Shown: positions 35,265-44,152 of the stretch, piece by piece
Position numbering within the stretch: the first letter of the stretch is position 1
Layout: the number at the start of each line of letters is the position of its first letter
NCBI RefSeq assembly: GCF_004332155.1
Contig: NZ_SJDV01000003.1
Location: 372,001-436,000 of the forward strand
Reading direction: 5' to 3'
Origin: Gramella sp. KN1008
Lineage (GTDB): Bacteria; Bacteroidota; Bacteroidia; Flavobacteriales; Flavobacteriaceae
DNA length: 64,000 nucleotides
Program-made: the position numbers and the translations under genes
Notes under the pieces: generated by a model
Database searches by the model: none
Told to the model about the DNA's origin: nothing
What the model saw: only the letters and a program-made list of their open reading frames with translations

Positions 35265-36026
35265 CTAATTTTTCTTAATAATTTCATTCGCCAGACTTAA
35301 ATAATTGCTGGCTCCTTTACTTGAAGCATCATAATTGATAATGCTCTCCCCGTAACTTGGTGCTTCACTTAAACGTACATTTCGCTGAATGATTGTCTCA
35401 AAGACCATCTCATCAAAATGTTTCTTAACCTCTTCAACCACCTGGTTTGAAAGCCTTAACCTGGAATCGTACATAGTCAATAAAAGGCCTTCTATATCCA
35501 GTTTATTGTTGTGGATCTTCTGAACACTTTTAATAGTGTTCAATAGTTTTCCAAGACCTTCAAGCGCGAAATATTCACACTGAATCGGGATGATAACAGA
35601 ATCTGAAGCCGTTAAAGCGTTCAGGGTTAAAAGTCCCAGGGAAGGAGCACAATCTATCAGGATGAAATCATATTTGTCGCGTAAGGGCTCAATAGCCACC
35701 TTAAGCATCGATTCTCTTTTTTCCTGATCTACCAGTTCTATTTCTATAGCTACAAGATCTATATGTGCAGGAATGATATCCAGATTAGGTGAGCTGGTTT
35801 TCTGAATAGCGTCCTCAGCCTTTATGGAATGTTCCAGAAGCTGGTAGGTTCCATTTTCGACTTCCTCAACATCTATTCCCAGACCCGAGGTTGCATTGGC
35901 CTGAGGATCGGCGTCAATCAATAATATCTTTTTTTCCAGAACCCCTAACGAAGCTGCAAGGTTCACAGATGTGGTTGTTTTTCCCACGCCTCCCTTCTGG
36001 TTGGCAATAGCAATGATTTTACCCAT
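35265..36026 (-). CDS. parA: Chromosome-partitioning ATPase ParA
   Basis: 253 residues, chromosomal Soj/ParA type without an N-terminal HTH. Deviant Walker A IANQKGGVGKTTTSVNLAA near residue 8, Walker A' LLIDADPQANATSGLG near 37, and Walker B FILIDCAPSLGLLTLNAL near 120. It acts with ParB in origin segregation. First gene of the parAB-DUF5683-dapB-lepB-WbqC run. A TACCTTTC sequence at 36045-36052 on the minus strand is one mismatch from the -7 consensus. Confidence 0.96.
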   Translation of the reverse strand: MGKIIAIANQKGGVGKTTTSVNLAASLGVLEKKILLIDADPQANATSGLGIDVEEVENGTYQLLEHSIKAEDAIQKTSSPNLDIIPAHIDLVAIEIELVDQEKRESMLKVAIEPLRDKYDFILIDCAPSLGLLTLNALTASDSVIIPIQCEYFALEGLGKLLNTIKSVQKIHNNKLDIEGLLLTMYDSRLRLSNQVVEEVKKHFDEMVFETIIQRNVRLSEAPSYGESIINYDASSKGASNYLSLANEIIKKN

Positions 36027-36106
36027 TAAATGTTTACGATTTTTGAAAGGTAAAAATACAATTTATTATAGGTTTAGAAAATGAAATTGTTAACAGCTTC
36101 TAAAGA

Positions 36107-36142
36107 AAAAACCCGGTCTAAACCTAATAAAACCGGGCTTTT
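36107..36142 (-). terminator. Probable terminator of the SDR gene
   Basis: On the minus strand a stem CCGGT/ACCGG with flanking G/C pairs, a 14-nt loop, one A-C mismatch and a T-rich tail. It lies 59 bp past the SDR stop. The plus-strand reading also has a T-run. Confidence 0.6.
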
Positions 36143-36200
36143 CTCTGATTTTTGAATTTTATTTAGGATTTTTTGTTGAAAACTGGGGTGTAGGGAAAGC

Positions 36201-37082
36201 CTATTTATTCTTATTTGCTTTGATCATTTGTTCCAGCATATCCCACATCTCTTCCGGCACGGCTTCAAGTAAATTGAACTGTCCGGCACCTTTTAGCCAT
36301 TCTCCTCCATCAATTGTAATTACCTCACCATTTACATAGGCTGAAAAATCTGAAACCAGATAAGCGGCCAAATTTGCCAGTTCCTGGTGGTCTCCTACAC
36401 GTTTAAGAGGAACCTTTTTAGCAAGGTCAAATTTCTCTTTCAGGTCTCCTGGTAAAAGCCGGTCCCATGCTCCTTTGGTGGGGAAGGGGCCCGGAGCGAT
36501 CGCATTCGATCTTATTCCATATTTAGCCCATTCTACAGCAAGGGATCTTGTCATAGCCAATACCCCTGCTTTTGCCGTGGCACTAGGAACCACATATGCC
36601 GAACCTGTCCATGCATATGTGGTCACGATATTAAGTATCGTCTTATTTTCTTCTTTTTTGTCTATCCAGTGCTTGCCAAGGGCCAGCGTACAGTTCTTAC
36701 TTCCTTTGAGTACAATATCGATAATGGTGTCAAAAGCGTTGGCGCTAAGTCTCTCGGTGGGAGAGATAAAGTTTCCGGCAGCGTTGTTTAGCAGGATATC
36801 TACAGACCCGAATTCACTCACAACAGCATCACGCATTGCTTCCACCTGGTCATAATGCCGTACGTCGCACTGAACGGCAAAACATTTTCCTCCGGTCTCT
36901 TTTTCCAGTTCTTTAGCGGTATTCTCAAGTTTTTCCAGATTTCTGGAAGTGATTGCTACATTAGCGCCCAATTCCAAAAAATATCGGGTCATTGATTTTC
37001 CAAGTCCGCTACCTCCTCCGGTAACTATAATATTCTTTCCTTCAAGAGCATCGTCCCGAAGCATTTTTTTCTTTAAGTCCAT
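36201..37082 (-). CDS. SDR oxidoreductase, 2,4-dienoyl-CoA reductase type
   Basis: 293 residues. Rossmann motif VTGGGSGLGKSMTRYF near residue 21 and LLNNAAGNFISPTERLS near 97. The catalytic region is the non-classical form YVVPSATAKAGVLAMTRSLA: the YxxxK tyrosine is replaced by Ser/Ala while the Lys remains. The same form, and the downstream APGPFPTKGAWDRL and C-terminal EELAN-like and WDMLEQ segments, occur in mitochondrial 2,4-dienoyl-CoA reductase. So NADPH reduction of polyunsaturated enoyl-CoA during fatty-acid oxidation is the likely role. It lies about 210 bp from methylmalonyl-CoA mutase, another acyl-CoA enzyme. Cytosolic. Confidence 0.88.
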   Translation of the reverse strand: MDLKKKMLRDDALEGKNIIVTGGGSGLGKSMTRYFLELGANVAITSRNLEKLENTAKELEKETGGKCFAVQCDVRHYDQVEAMRDAVVSEFGSVDILLNNAAGNFISPTERLSANAFDTIIDIVLKGSKNCTLALGKHWIDKKEENKTILNIVTTYAWTGSAYVVPSATAKAGVLAMTRSLAVEWAKYGIRSNAIAPGPFPTKGAWDRLLPGDLKEKFDLAKKVPLKRVGDHQELANLAAYLVSDFSAYVNGEVITIDGGEWLKGAGQFNLLEAVPEEMWDMLEQMIKANKNK

Positions 37083-37291
37083 ATTTTTAGTATTGAGTAT
37101 TGAATATTCAGTGTTTAGTCATTCCAAGCTAAAAGCTCTATGCGGTAGGCTTTAAGCTGTTTGGTTTTCGTTTTTAATCTTCCGTTTCTAATCTATTATC
37201 TCTTTTCTCTTCTCTATCTTCTAAAGAGTTCAACATTTAAAATAAACCATTTAGATCCACTGTCTATTGGGACTACCCACTGCTAAATTCT

Positions 37292-39424
37292 TTATTCGTC
37301 AATTAATATTTCAAGCAATTGTATCGCGGCATCACTGATCTTGGTCCCCGGACCGAAGACAGCCACAGCCCCTGCGTCAAAAAGGAATTGATAATCCTGT
37401 GAAGGGATCACCCCTCCCACGATCACCATGATATCCTCTCGTCCCAGTTTTTTCAGTTCCTCGATAACCTGAGGAACAAGGGTTTTATGTCCTGCTGCCA
37501 GTGAAGAAACTCCCAGAATGTGTACATCATTTTCAACCGCCTGTTGGGCAGCTTCTGCCGGAGTTTGGAAAAGAGGGCCTATATCCACATCAAAACCAAG
37601 ATCGGCATACCCGGTTGCGACCACTTTAGCGCCACGGTCGTGACCATCCTGCCCCATTTTGGCGACCATGATCCTTGGCCTACGACCTTCCATTTCCGCG
37701 AACTTATCAGCCAGTTCCCTGGCCTTAGTAAATGAGCTGTTATCTTTCATTTCTTTTGAATATACCCCGCTAAAGGATTGAATTTTGGCCTTATACCTCC
37801 CGTAAATGTCTTCCAAAGCATTGCTTATCTCGCCAAGGCTTGCCCTTTCTCTGGCAGCCTCCACAGCTAGTGCCAGTAAATTAGCATTTTCTTCTTTAGC
37901 TGCTTTTCTTAAGTTTTCGAGTGTCTGCTGAACCTTTTCTTCGTTCCTTTCAGCTCTGATCTTTTCGAGTCTCGCAATCTGTTGTTTTCTTACCGTCTGG
38001 TTGTCCACCTCCAGGGTAACCAGTTCATCCTCTTTTTCAAGCCTGTATTTATTCACTCCAACGATCACATCAGTCTCACTATCTATTCTTGCCTGTTTCC
38101 TGGCGGCGGCCTCTTCAATCCTCAGCTTCGGGATGCCTGCCTCGATGGCTTTCGTCATTCCGCCAAGTTCTTCAACTTCTTCTATGAGTTTCCATGCCTT
38201 TTGGGCGATCTGTTCCGTTAATTTTTCCACATAGAAACTTCCTGCCCAGGGATCCACAGTTTTTGTGATATTGGTTTCCTGCTGAAGGTATAATTGTGTA
38301 TTCCTGGCTATCCTTGCTGAAAAGTCGGTAGGTAAGGCAATAGCCTCATCCAGGGCATTGGTGTGCAGGCTCTGGGTTCCTCCAAAAGCAGCCGCAGCAG
38401 CTTCTATACAGGTTCTCGCAACATTATTGAAAGGATCCTGCTCGGTTAAACTCCAGCCGCTGGTTTGCGAATGCGTTCTTAAGGACAGGGATTTTGGATT
38501 CTTTGGATTGAACTGTTTTACCAGTTTGGCCCAAAGCATCCTTCCTGCTCGCATTTTCGCGATCTCCATAAAATGGTTCATCCCGATCGCCCAGAAAAAT
38601 GAAAGCCTGGGAGCAAAACTGTCAATATCCATCCCAGCGTCCAGGCCTTTCCTGATATATTCAAGGCCATCTGCCAGGGTATAGGCCAGTTCAATGTCAC
38701 AGGTAGCCCCGGCTTCCTGCATATGATAACCAGAGATACTAATACTATTGAACTTCGGCATATTTTGAGAGGTATACTCAAAGATGTCTGAAATGATCTT
38801 CATCGATGGAGTGGGAGGGTAGATGTAGGTATTTCTCACCATGAATTCCTTAAGAATATCATTCTGTATGGTTCCCGAAAGCTGTTCGGGTTTTACACCC
38901 TGTTCTTCAGCAGCAACTATGTAAAATGCCATGATCGGAAGTACGGCCCCGTTCATGGTCATGGATACCGACATTTTATCCAGCGGGATCTGATCAAAAA
39001 GGATCTTCATATCTTCCACCGAATCTATCGCAACTCCGGCTTTTCCCACGTCTCCAACCACGCGCTCATGATCACTATCATAGCCTCTATGGGTTGGCAG
39101 ATCAAAAGCAACCGAAAGTCCTTTCTGCCCGGCGGCGAGGTTTCTTCTGTAAAAAGCGTTGCTTTCTTCGGCGGTTGAAAATCCTGCATACTGCCTGATG
39201 GTCCAGGGCCTGCTAACATACATTGTACTGTAGGGGCCACGAAGATATGGCGGAATTCCGGCAGCGAAATTCAAATGTTCTGTTTCCGAAATATCTTCTT
39301 TGGAATAAGAGTTTTTGATCTCTATTTCTTCAGGTGTGGTAAAAGTCTCCTTTTTCGATTCCGGTTCCCTGGTTGCGAGATCCTTATCGTCAAGGCTAAT
39401 ATTTTGAAGATCTTTGCGTTGCAT
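37292..39424 (-). CDS. Methylmalonyl-CoA mutase, catalytic (large) subunit
   Basis: 710 residues, normal length. It interconverts methylmalonyl-CoA and succinyl-CoA using adenosylcobalamin. A TIM barrel (about 40-540) carries [59 protein letters not shown] and [20 protein letters not shown]. The C-terminal B12 domain has [20 protein letters not shown], with DxHxxG and its cobalt-ligand His near residue 595. It works with the small subunit encoded 11 bp upstream. No meaB chaperone or epimerase is present in this window. Confidence 0.96.
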   Translation of the reverse strand: MQRKDLQNISLDDKDLATREPESKKETFTTPEEIEIKNSYSKEDISETEHLNFAAGIPPYLRGPYSTMYVSRPWTIRQYAGFSTAEESNAFYRRNLAAGQKGLSVAFDLPTHRGYDSDHERVVGDVGKAGVAIDSVEDMKILFDQIPLDKMSVSMTMNGAVLPIMAFYIVAAEEQGVKPEQLSGTIQNDILKEFMVRNTYIYPPTPSMKIISDIFEYTSQNMPKFNSISISGYHMQEAGATCDIELAYTLADGLEYIRKGLDAGMDIDSFAPRLSFFWAIGMNHFMEIAKMRAGRMLWAKLVKQFNPKNPKSLSLRTHSQTSGWSLTEQDPFNNVARTCIEAAAAAFGGTQSLHTNALDEAIALPTDFSARIARNTQLYLQQETNITKTVDPWAGSFYVEKLTEQIAQKAWKLIEEVEELGGMTKAIEAGIPKLRIEEAAARKQARIDSETDVIVGVNKYRLEKEDELVTLEVDNQTVRKQQIARLEKIRAERNEEKVQQTLENLRKAAKEENANLLALAVEAARERASLGEISNALEDIYGRYKAKIQSFSGVYSKEMKDNSSFTKARELADKFAEMEGRRPRIMVAKMGQDGHDRGAKVVATGYADLGFDVDIGPLFQTPAEAAQQAVENDVHILGVSSLAAGHKTLVPQVIEELKKLGREDIMVIVGGVIPSQDYQFLFDAGAVAVFGPGTKISDAAIQLLEILIDE

Positions 39425-39435
39425 AAATCTTTATT

Positions 39436-40833
39436 TTATTGGGTTGGCTGACTTTCTTTTTCGGCTTCAAGTCGTTCTTTTTCAAGTTCTTCACTCAGCC
39501 TTCTTTCAAGTATAGGTTCAATTAAAGTTTTTCTCGGGTTCCTTTTCAGAAATGGGAAAAGCTCAATCTCATTCTGCATTCTGTCTTGCGGATTCTCATA
39601 TTTATTAGTTCCTATAAGCACAAGTTTTCCATTATCGAATCTTTCCTGTTCTGCAGCAGCACTTTCTTTTATTTTCCTCTGAATGACTCCTGCTTTAAGC
39701 TCCTTCAGGAATCCACCGCCTTTTTCAATTTCCTTAAATATATCAAGGGCCTGTTCAGCCAGCTGTCTGGTAATGGATTCTATATAATATGTTCCTTCAG
39801 CCACATTGCCCACTTTATCAAGGTAACTCTCATTTCTCATGATGAGCAACTGGTTCCTGGCGATCCTGTCTCCAAACTCATTATCCTTATGGTAGATCGC
39901 ATCATATGGCATGTTGCAAATAGCATCGGCACCTCCAAGGATTGCACTCATGCTTTCGGTAGTGGTGCGTAACATATTAACATTGAAGTCATACAATGTC
40001 TTGGTTCTTTTAGTTGGCTGAGCCATTACCTTGCATTCTGCGGTGAGGCCAAACTCTTTCGAAATGGTATTATATAACCAGCGAAGAGCTCTTATCTTGG
40101 AGATTTCAAAGAAATAATCCGAGCCAACCGAAACCTGAAACTGAAATTTTAAATTTTCCTTTTTTTCTTCAGGTAGTTCAGAAAAATGATTCAGGTATTC
40201 CGTGAGATGAGCCATTGAATAAGCGAGTTGCTGCGGGATATTCGCCCCAGCATTCTGGTATAGCGACAGATTGATACTGATCACCGATTCAAAATTCATG
40301 GAATCCTGAACGATCTTTTCCAGATGTGAATGATCGGATTTCAGGTTATCGAACCAGTTTCCAGTTCTTGCCAGTTTTCCGATAATATCTGTCTGTAAAT
40401 ATACTTTATAGCTTTTGCCGGAAAGGAAATCGTCAATCTTTTTCGCATATTCGGCATCCAGGAAGTGTAGTTCCAGATAGATATCCAGATTATCCTGCAG
40501 ATCATTCAAAAGTTCTTCGAAAACGATTTCTTTATAAGGTAAAATAAACCATATCGCTTCGGTGCCTCGCTGAAGTTTTTCCTGAGCTTTCTTATTGGCT
40601 TCTTTTGCTGAAGTCACATAAACTTTTTCACAGATATGCCAGTGAGCGGGATTGGAGACTTTAAGAGTCTCTTGCGCATCTTCGGCGGAATAAAATGGTT
40701 TGATATCAATGCCGTGAAGACTTTTGGTGACCAGCTTTTCATTATAGTCGGCACCCTTGAGATCGGCCTGGATCTTTTGTTTCCATTGTTTTGCAGAAAC
40801 TTCCTGAAATTCCTGAAATAACAATTGTTTCAT
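39436..40833 (-). CDS. Methylmalonyl-CoA mutase, small subunit
   Basis: 465 residues, shorter than the usual 615-640 of MutA. It resembles the mutase barrel (SAKQWKQKIQADLKGADYNE at the start; LRTTTESMSAILGGADAICN; IARNQLLIMRNESYLDKVGN; YYIESITRQLAEQALDIF) but lacks any B12-binding domain, and the DxHxxG motif is absent. It is the non-catalytic partner of the large subunit, encoded immediately upstream. This shortened small subunit is, to my knowledge, usual in Flavobacteria. Confidence 0.93.
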   Translation of the reverse strand: MKQLLFQEFQEVSAKQWKQKIQADLKGADYNEKLVTKSLHGIDIKPFYSAEDAQETLKVSNPAHWHICEKVYVTSAKEANKKAQEKLQRGTEAIWFILPYKEIVFEELLNDLQDNLDIYLELHFLDAEYAKKIDDFLSGKSYKVYLQTDIIGKLARTGNWFDNLKSDHSHLEKIVQDSMNFESVISINLSLYQNAGANIPQQLAYSMAHLTEYLNHFSELPEEKKENLKFQFQVSVGSDYFFEISKIRALRWLYNTISKEFGLTAECKVMAQPTKRTKTLYDFNVNMLRTTTESMSAILGGADAICNMPYDAIYHKDNEFGDRIARNQLLIMRNESYLDKVGNVAEGTYYIESITRQLAEQALDIFKEIEKGGGFLKELKAGVIQRKIKESAAAEQERFDNGKLVLIGTNKYENPQDRMQNEIELFPFLKRNPRKTLIEPILERRLSEELEKERLEAEKESQPTQ

Positions 40834-40871
40834 TATCTGGTTGATTTTGATTGGAAGTTATTGCGAAAAGA

Positions 40872-41186
40872 TCAATCTACAGTGTCGTATTCTATGATGT
40901 AAATATCTTCATTAGGCCGCTTCATATAATATTTCTGTCTCGCGAACTTCTCAAGTTCTACAGAGTCCTGAAGCTTTTCTATGATAGCTTTGTCTTTCGC
41001 AATTTCTGTTTGATAATATTTTTTGTTGTCCTGCAATTCATTTATTTCCTGATCCAGTTCATGATGAATGAACCATGAATTGGTGTCAAGAAAGATCATC
41101 CATCCGGCGAACACCAGACTTATCAGCACATATTTGTTGCTGATGAATCTGAACCATGGCTTTTTACGCAGGTCTTTAAATTTCAT
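40872..41186 (-). CDS. Septum formation initiator (FtsB/DivIC family)
   Basis: 104 residues. A basic cytosolic N-terminus, one transmembrane helix (VLISLVFAGWMIFLDTN, about 20-36), a coiled coil (HHELDQEINELQDNKKYYQT onward) and the family C-terminus LEKFARQKYYMKRPNEDIYI. It belongs to the trimeric FtsB-FtsL-FtsQ type divisome complex. It is 19 bp downstream of udk, with its own -7 box overlapping the udk stop. Confidence 0.9.
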   Translation of the reverse strand: MKFKDLRKKPWFRFISNKYVLISLVFAGWMIFLDTNSWFIHHELDQEINELQDNKKYYQTEIAKDKAIIEKLQDSVELEKFARQKYYMKRPNEDIYIIEYDTVD

Positions 41187-41200
41187 AGGCTTTAAAGATA

Positions 41201-41208
41201 CAAAATTA
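41201..41208 (-). promoter_or_regulatory. -7 box for the FtsB/DivIC gene
   Basis: Minus strand reads TAATTTTG (TAnnTTTG), 14 bp before the ATG at 41186 and overlapping the udk stop. No clear -33 element. Confidence 0.38.
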
Positions 41209-41814
41209 GGTTAAGCGATCTTTGATTATGGTCTGAACGATATCAACAGCTACGGTATTGATACGGTTGGTAGGGATAATAATATCGGCAAACTCTTTGG
41301 TAGGTTCAATAAACTGCTGATGCATGGGTTTGAGAGTAGTTTGATACCTCCAGAGCACTTCTTCCAGATCACGACCTCTTTCAGCGATATCCCTTTTCAG
41401 TCTTCTTATCAGCCTTTCGTCACTATCTGCATGAACATATATCTTGATATCAAAAAGCTCCCGTATCTCGGGATGTGTAAGAATAAGGATACCTTCAACA
41501 ATGATCACCTTGCGAGGTTGGATCTCTATGGTTTCTCCGGTGCGGTTGTGTTCTTTAAAGGAGTAAATAGGCTGCCGAATATTTTCACCATTCTTAAGTT
41601 GCTTCAGGTGCTTGGCCATAAGCTCAAAATCTATGGATTTTGGATGATCAAAGTTGATCTTTATTCGCTCTTCAAAGGAAAGATGGGAAGTATCCTGGTA
41701 ATAGGAATCCTGTGAAATCACATCAACCTCTTCATGTTTTAATTCTTCAATGATCTGATTTACTACCGTGGTCTTTCCACTTCCCGTCCCACCGGCGATA
41801 CCGATAATTAGCAT
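41206..41814 (-). CDS. udk: Uridine kinase
   Basis: 202 residues. Phosphorylates uridine and cytidine (pyrimidine salvage). P-loop GIAGGTGSGKTTVVNQIIEE near residue 6; SQDSYYQDTSHLSFEER; NFDHPKSIDFELM; IIVEGILILTHPEIRELFDI; RRLKRDIAERGRDLEEVLWR. All of these belong to the uridine kinase rather than the phosphoribulokinase branch. Cytosolic. A TACCTTTG box precedes it. Confidence 0.95.
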   Translation of the reverse strand: MLIIGIAGGTGSGKTTVVNQIIEELKHEEVDVISQDSYYQDTSHLSFEERIKINFDHPKSIDFELMAKHLKQLKNGENIRQPIYSFKEHNRTGETIEIQPRKVIIVEGILILTHPEIRELFDIKIYVHADSDERLIRRLKRDIAERGRDLEEVLWRYQTTLKPMHQQFIEPTKEFADIIIPTNRINTVAVDIVQTIIKDRLT

Positions 41815-41830
41815 AAAACTGAAATTTGGG

Positions 41831-41838
41831 CAAAGGTA
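41831..41838 (-). promoter_or_regulatory. -7 box of udk
   Basis: Minus strand reads TACCTTTG, 16 bp upstream of the ATG at 41814. It is the same octamer as at the fur and pepD promoters. Confidence 0.5.
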
Positions 41839-41893
41839 ATTATTAGTTTTTTAAAATCGGTTTTCTATCAAACCGGATAGGGGGATTAGCATT

Positions 41894-41927
41894 AAAAAAA
41901 CCGGTCTGAAATTCAGCCGGCTTTTTT
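41894..41927. terminator. Terminator after the cytochrome c gene
   Basis: A7-CCGG-T-CTGAA paired with TTCAG-CCGG-CTTTTTT (one bulge, one A-C mismatch), with a T-run on both strands. It lies 21 bp past the cytochrome c stop on the minus strand. Confidence 0.62.
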
Positions 41928-41948
41928 AAATATTATAGACAAAAAATG

Positions 41949-42416
41949 TTACTCTTCTTTCTGAACTTTTGCAACTTCTTCTGCAGTTACCATATCGTCT
42001 ATATTGTTAGACCAGGAATTCATAACATAATTCAGTGCATCGGCCACTTCCTGATCACTAAGTCCCATGGGTGCCATTATATTATCATATGTTTCTCCAT
42101 TAACCTCTATTGGGCCCTGCATTCCATATTTCACTCCTCTGATACTTTCTTCTCTTTTCTCTGTAAGCCAGTTAGAGCCATCCAAAGGAGGGTAGGTGCC
42201 AGGAATTCCTTTTCCTGTAGGTAAATGACAGGTTACGCACAGGTCATCATAAACTTCTTTTCCTCGTTTAATGCTTGCTGTAAGGGGTGATGACTGGCTG
42301 GATTTTTTAGAGGATGGGATTACATAGGATTCCTCTTCCTTATCTTTTTCCTTTTTGTCTGATTTACATGCTACAATCGTGGCAGCCACACCAAGCGCAA
42401 TAAGTAGTTTCTTCAT
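41949..42416 (-). CDS. Lipoprotein c-type cytochrome
   Basis: 155 residues. Lipoprotein signal MKKLLIALGVAATIVAC (Cys17), a polar Lys/Glu/Ser-rich linker, then one cytochrome c domain with haem motif CVTCH (near residue 80) and probable axial Met in YDNIMAPMGLSD (near 116). Probably a periplasmic electron carrier anchored to a membrane. It starts 6 bp after the PQQ-type dehydrogenase, so it is the likely electron acceptor for that enzyme. Confidence 0.93.
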   Translation of the reverse strand: MKKLLIALGVAATIVACKSDKKEKDKEEESYVIPSSKKSSQSSPLTASIKRGKEVYDDLCVTCHLPTGKGIPGTYPPLDGSNWLTEKREESIRGVKYGMQGPIEVNGETYDNIMAPMGLSDQEVADALNYVMNSWSNNIDDMVTAEEVAKVQKEE

Positions 42417-42422
42417 AATTGA

Positions 42423-43613
42423 TTAGTTGTTATTTGTAAGTTTAGCAATTCCTTTTCCTTCCACTGCCACATAGATATTTCCATCGGGACCCTGGATTAC
42501 ATCTCTAAGTCGGCCTATATCTTCAATAAGTTTAGTTCGTTTACTAATCTTTTTACCATCAAGCTCCAGGTGTTCCAGATATTTGAACTTTAAAGAACCA
42601 ACCAGAAGATCCCCTTTCAACTCCGGATACTTATCGGAAGTCACGTAAGCAAATCCGCTTGGAGCGATAGAAGGCAACCAGTAAAAAATAGGGTCTTCCA
42701 TTCCCGGCCTGGTTCTTTCATCTGTTATGGGAGTTCCGCTGTAATTCTCACCATAAGTGAGTACGGGCCAGCCATAATTGGCGCCTTTTTTTATCACATT
42801 TATTTCGTCTCCGCCTTTTGGACCGTGTTCGTGTACCCATATCTCTCCTGTGTCAGGATTCAGGATCATTCCCTGCGGATTGCGATGACCGTAAGAGTAA
42901 ATGGCTTCCACAGCGTTCTCTTCTCCCACAAAGGGATTATCAGAAGGGATGCTTCCATCGTCATTCAGCCGGTAAATTTTTCCATTATCACGAGTGATGT
43001 CCTGTGGATTCTCATCCCTTGCGCCACGGTCCCCTGAACTGAAATAAAGATAACCTTCTTTATCAAATGAGATGCGCGATCCAAAGTGCTGACCCTTTGT
43101 GGTGTTAGGGGATGCTTTGTAAAGTACTTCCTTACTGATAAGCTTATTACCCTCAAGTTTAGCACGCATTAAAGCAGTATTTCCGCCTTCTCCCTCACCG
43201 TCTTTAGAGGAATAAGTAAAATACAGCCAGCCATTACTTTCGTAATTCGGGTGCAGGGCAACATCTAATAAGCCTCCCTGGCCACGGTTATAAACATCCG
43301 GACCTCCCTGTATCTGTATCTTTTGTCCATCTTTAAAATGAATGATCTCCCCGCTTTTTTCGGTAATTATGATGCTTCCATCAGGCAGGAACTCAAATCC
43401 CCATGGAATGTCAAGGTCTTCCACCACCATTTCATAGGAATAAGCCTCAGAACTTTCTGCCGGGATAGGGTCTGGTACTTCTATTTGTTCAGACTGTTCT
43501 TCTGAGTTCTGTTCGGTATTTTCTTCAGCCCGGGCAGTATCGGAAGTTTTTCCGTTCTCACCGCAGGAATAGAAGCTAAAAGCGAGTGTGAGCAGGAATA
43601 ATATTTTTTTCAT
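42423..43613 (-). CDS. PQQ-dependent sugar dehydrogenase-like lipoprotein
   Basis: 396 residues from ATG 43613 (MKKILFLLTLAFSFYSC, lipobox Cys17). The frame is open up to 43805, but that extension is antisense to tRNA-Pro and lacks coding sense. An acidic linker (about 20-55) is followed by a six-bladed propeller of the glucose/sorbosone dehydrogenase family: LDIPWGFEFLPDGSIIITEK, GGLLDVALHPNYESNGWLYF, SRISFDKEGYLYFSSGDRG, YSYGHRNPQGMI, WVHEHGPKGGDEINVIKKG. These include the conserved His and Arg of the PQQ/substrate site. It oxidises sugars in the periplasm and presumably passes electrons to the cytochrome c encoded next. PQQ synthesis genes are not in the window. Confidence 0.92.
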   Translation of the reverse strand: MKKILFLLTLAFSFYSCGENGKTSDTARAEENTEQNSEEQSEQIEVPDPIPAESSEAYSYEMVVEDLDIPWGFEFLPDGSIIITEKSGEIIHFKDGQKIQIQGGPDVYNRGQGGLLDVALHPNYESNGWLYFTYSSKDGEGEGGNTALMRAKLEGNKLISKEVLYKASPNTTKGQHFGSRISFDKEGYLYFSSGDRGARDENPQDITRDNGKIYRLNDDGSIPSDNPFVGEENAVEAIYSYGHRNPQGMILNPDTGEIWVHEHGPKGGDEINVIKKGANYGWPVLTYGENYSGTPITDERTRPGMEDPIFYWLPSIAPSGFAYVTSDKYPELKGDLLVGSLKFKYLEHLELDGKKISKRTKLIEDIGRLRDVIQGPDGNIYVAVEGKGIAKLTNNN

Positions 43614-43678
43614 AGCATTATAATTTTGACTTGAATAAATTATAAGAAAACTAAGATATAAAAAATTAGATCTTTTCA

Positions 43679-43707
43679 TTGTGGGAGGTGAATAATTATT
43701 ATATTTG
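43679..43707 (+). promoter_or_regulatory. Promoter of tRNA-Pro
   Basis: TTG (43679-43681), 18 bp, TATATTTG (43700-43707), 28 bp before the mature tRNA 5' end. Confidence 0.7.
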
Positions 43708-43735
43708 CCGCCCAATTGTGGTTGAAAGACCATTT

Positions 43736-43810
43736 CGGGGTGTAGCGTAGCCCGGTTATCGCGCCTGCTTTGGGAGCAGGAGGCCGCAGGTTCGAATCCT
43801 GCCACCCCGA
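43736..43810 (+). tRNA. tRNA-Pro (anticodon UGG)
   Basis: A 75-nt cloverleaf: acceptor CGGGGTG pairs with CACCCCG, D arm GCGTAGCCCGGTTATCGC, anticodon stem CCTGC/GCAGG with loop TTTGGGA (anticodon TGG), T arm GCAGG-TTCGAAT-CCTGC, discriminator A. CCA is not encoded. It has its own promoter and terminator. Confidence 0.97.
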
Positions 43811-43824
43811 CGAAAATATCTTCG

Positions 43825-43852
43825 AAAGCCCTGTTAAAACAGGGCTTTTTTT
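43825..43852 (+). terminator. Terminator of tRNA-Pro
   Basis: AAAGCCCTGTT - AA - AACAGGGCTTT followed by a run of T to 43852, 15 bp after the tRNA. Confidence 0.9.
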
Positions 43853-44093
43853 ATTTGCTGCATCTTGTTTGTTACAACAGGATTTTTTACCTCTTTTCAA
43901 AAAGTACCTTCAGTACAGAAAAAACTTTTCCCATTCACCAAATCTTCTGAATTATTTCGCCTAAAGCTGACCTAAATCATTTTTTTATTCAAAATTATTC
44001 ATTATAAAAAATTCATCAAAATGCAGGTGAAAATAACAATATCTTAATTTAAGGCTTGATAATGTAAATTTAATTGAGTAAAACTCACTTTAG
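43853..44093. other. AT-rich intergenic stretch with no gene seen
   Basis: About 240 bp between the tRNA terminator and the palindrome upstream of the sqr-like gene. It holds no convincing ORF on either strand, no hairpin with a T-run and no repeat of the tRNA 3' end. It is rich in A and T, especially from 43980 on. Confidence 0.6.
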
Positions 44094-44138
44094 TGTAACA
44101 ATTGTTACGTTTTCCTAAATCGATCGATCTTACCTTTA
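44094..44138 (+). promoter_or_regulatory. Crp/Fnr-type operator and promoter of the sulfur operon
   Basis: A 14-bp perfect palindrome GTAACAATTGTTAC (44095-44108), read in Crp spacing as TGTAA-N6-TTACG, is followed after 22 bp by TACCTTTA (44131-44138), one mismatch from TAnnTTTG. No -33 TTG is present. With transcription starting near 44142 the palindrome is centred about -40.5, the class II activator position. The same layout recurs at 46309-46353. The regulator is not encoded in the window. Confidence 0.65.
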
Positions 44139-44152
44139 TACCAGATTTAAAA

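Noticed and set aside
36045..36052. Possible parA promoter box (TACCTTTC on the minus strand)
   Set aside because: One mismatch in the conserved TTTG and no -33 element; kept only as a remark under parA.
37083..37291. AT-rich, pyrimidine-rich spacer with short echoes of TATTGA between the SDR and mutase genes
   Set aside because: The repeats are short and irregular; no ORF, stable hairpin or promoter match could be supported.
43614..43805. N-terminal extension of the PQQ-type sugar dehydrogenase reading frame
   Set aside because: It runs antisense through tRNA-Pro and its promoter; the ATG at 43613 begins a clean lipoprotein signal peptide.
43736..44093. tRNA-Pro as an integration site of a genomic island carrying the sulfur and GlcNAc loci
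   Set aside because: No second copy of the tRNA 3' end, no integrase and no mobility gene was found; the tRNA has its own intact promoter and terminator.
44102..44152. Longer frame for the SQR-like protein from 44102
   Set aside because: It overlaps the palindromic operator and the -7 box; the FAD motif follows ATG 44153/44162 at the normal distance.
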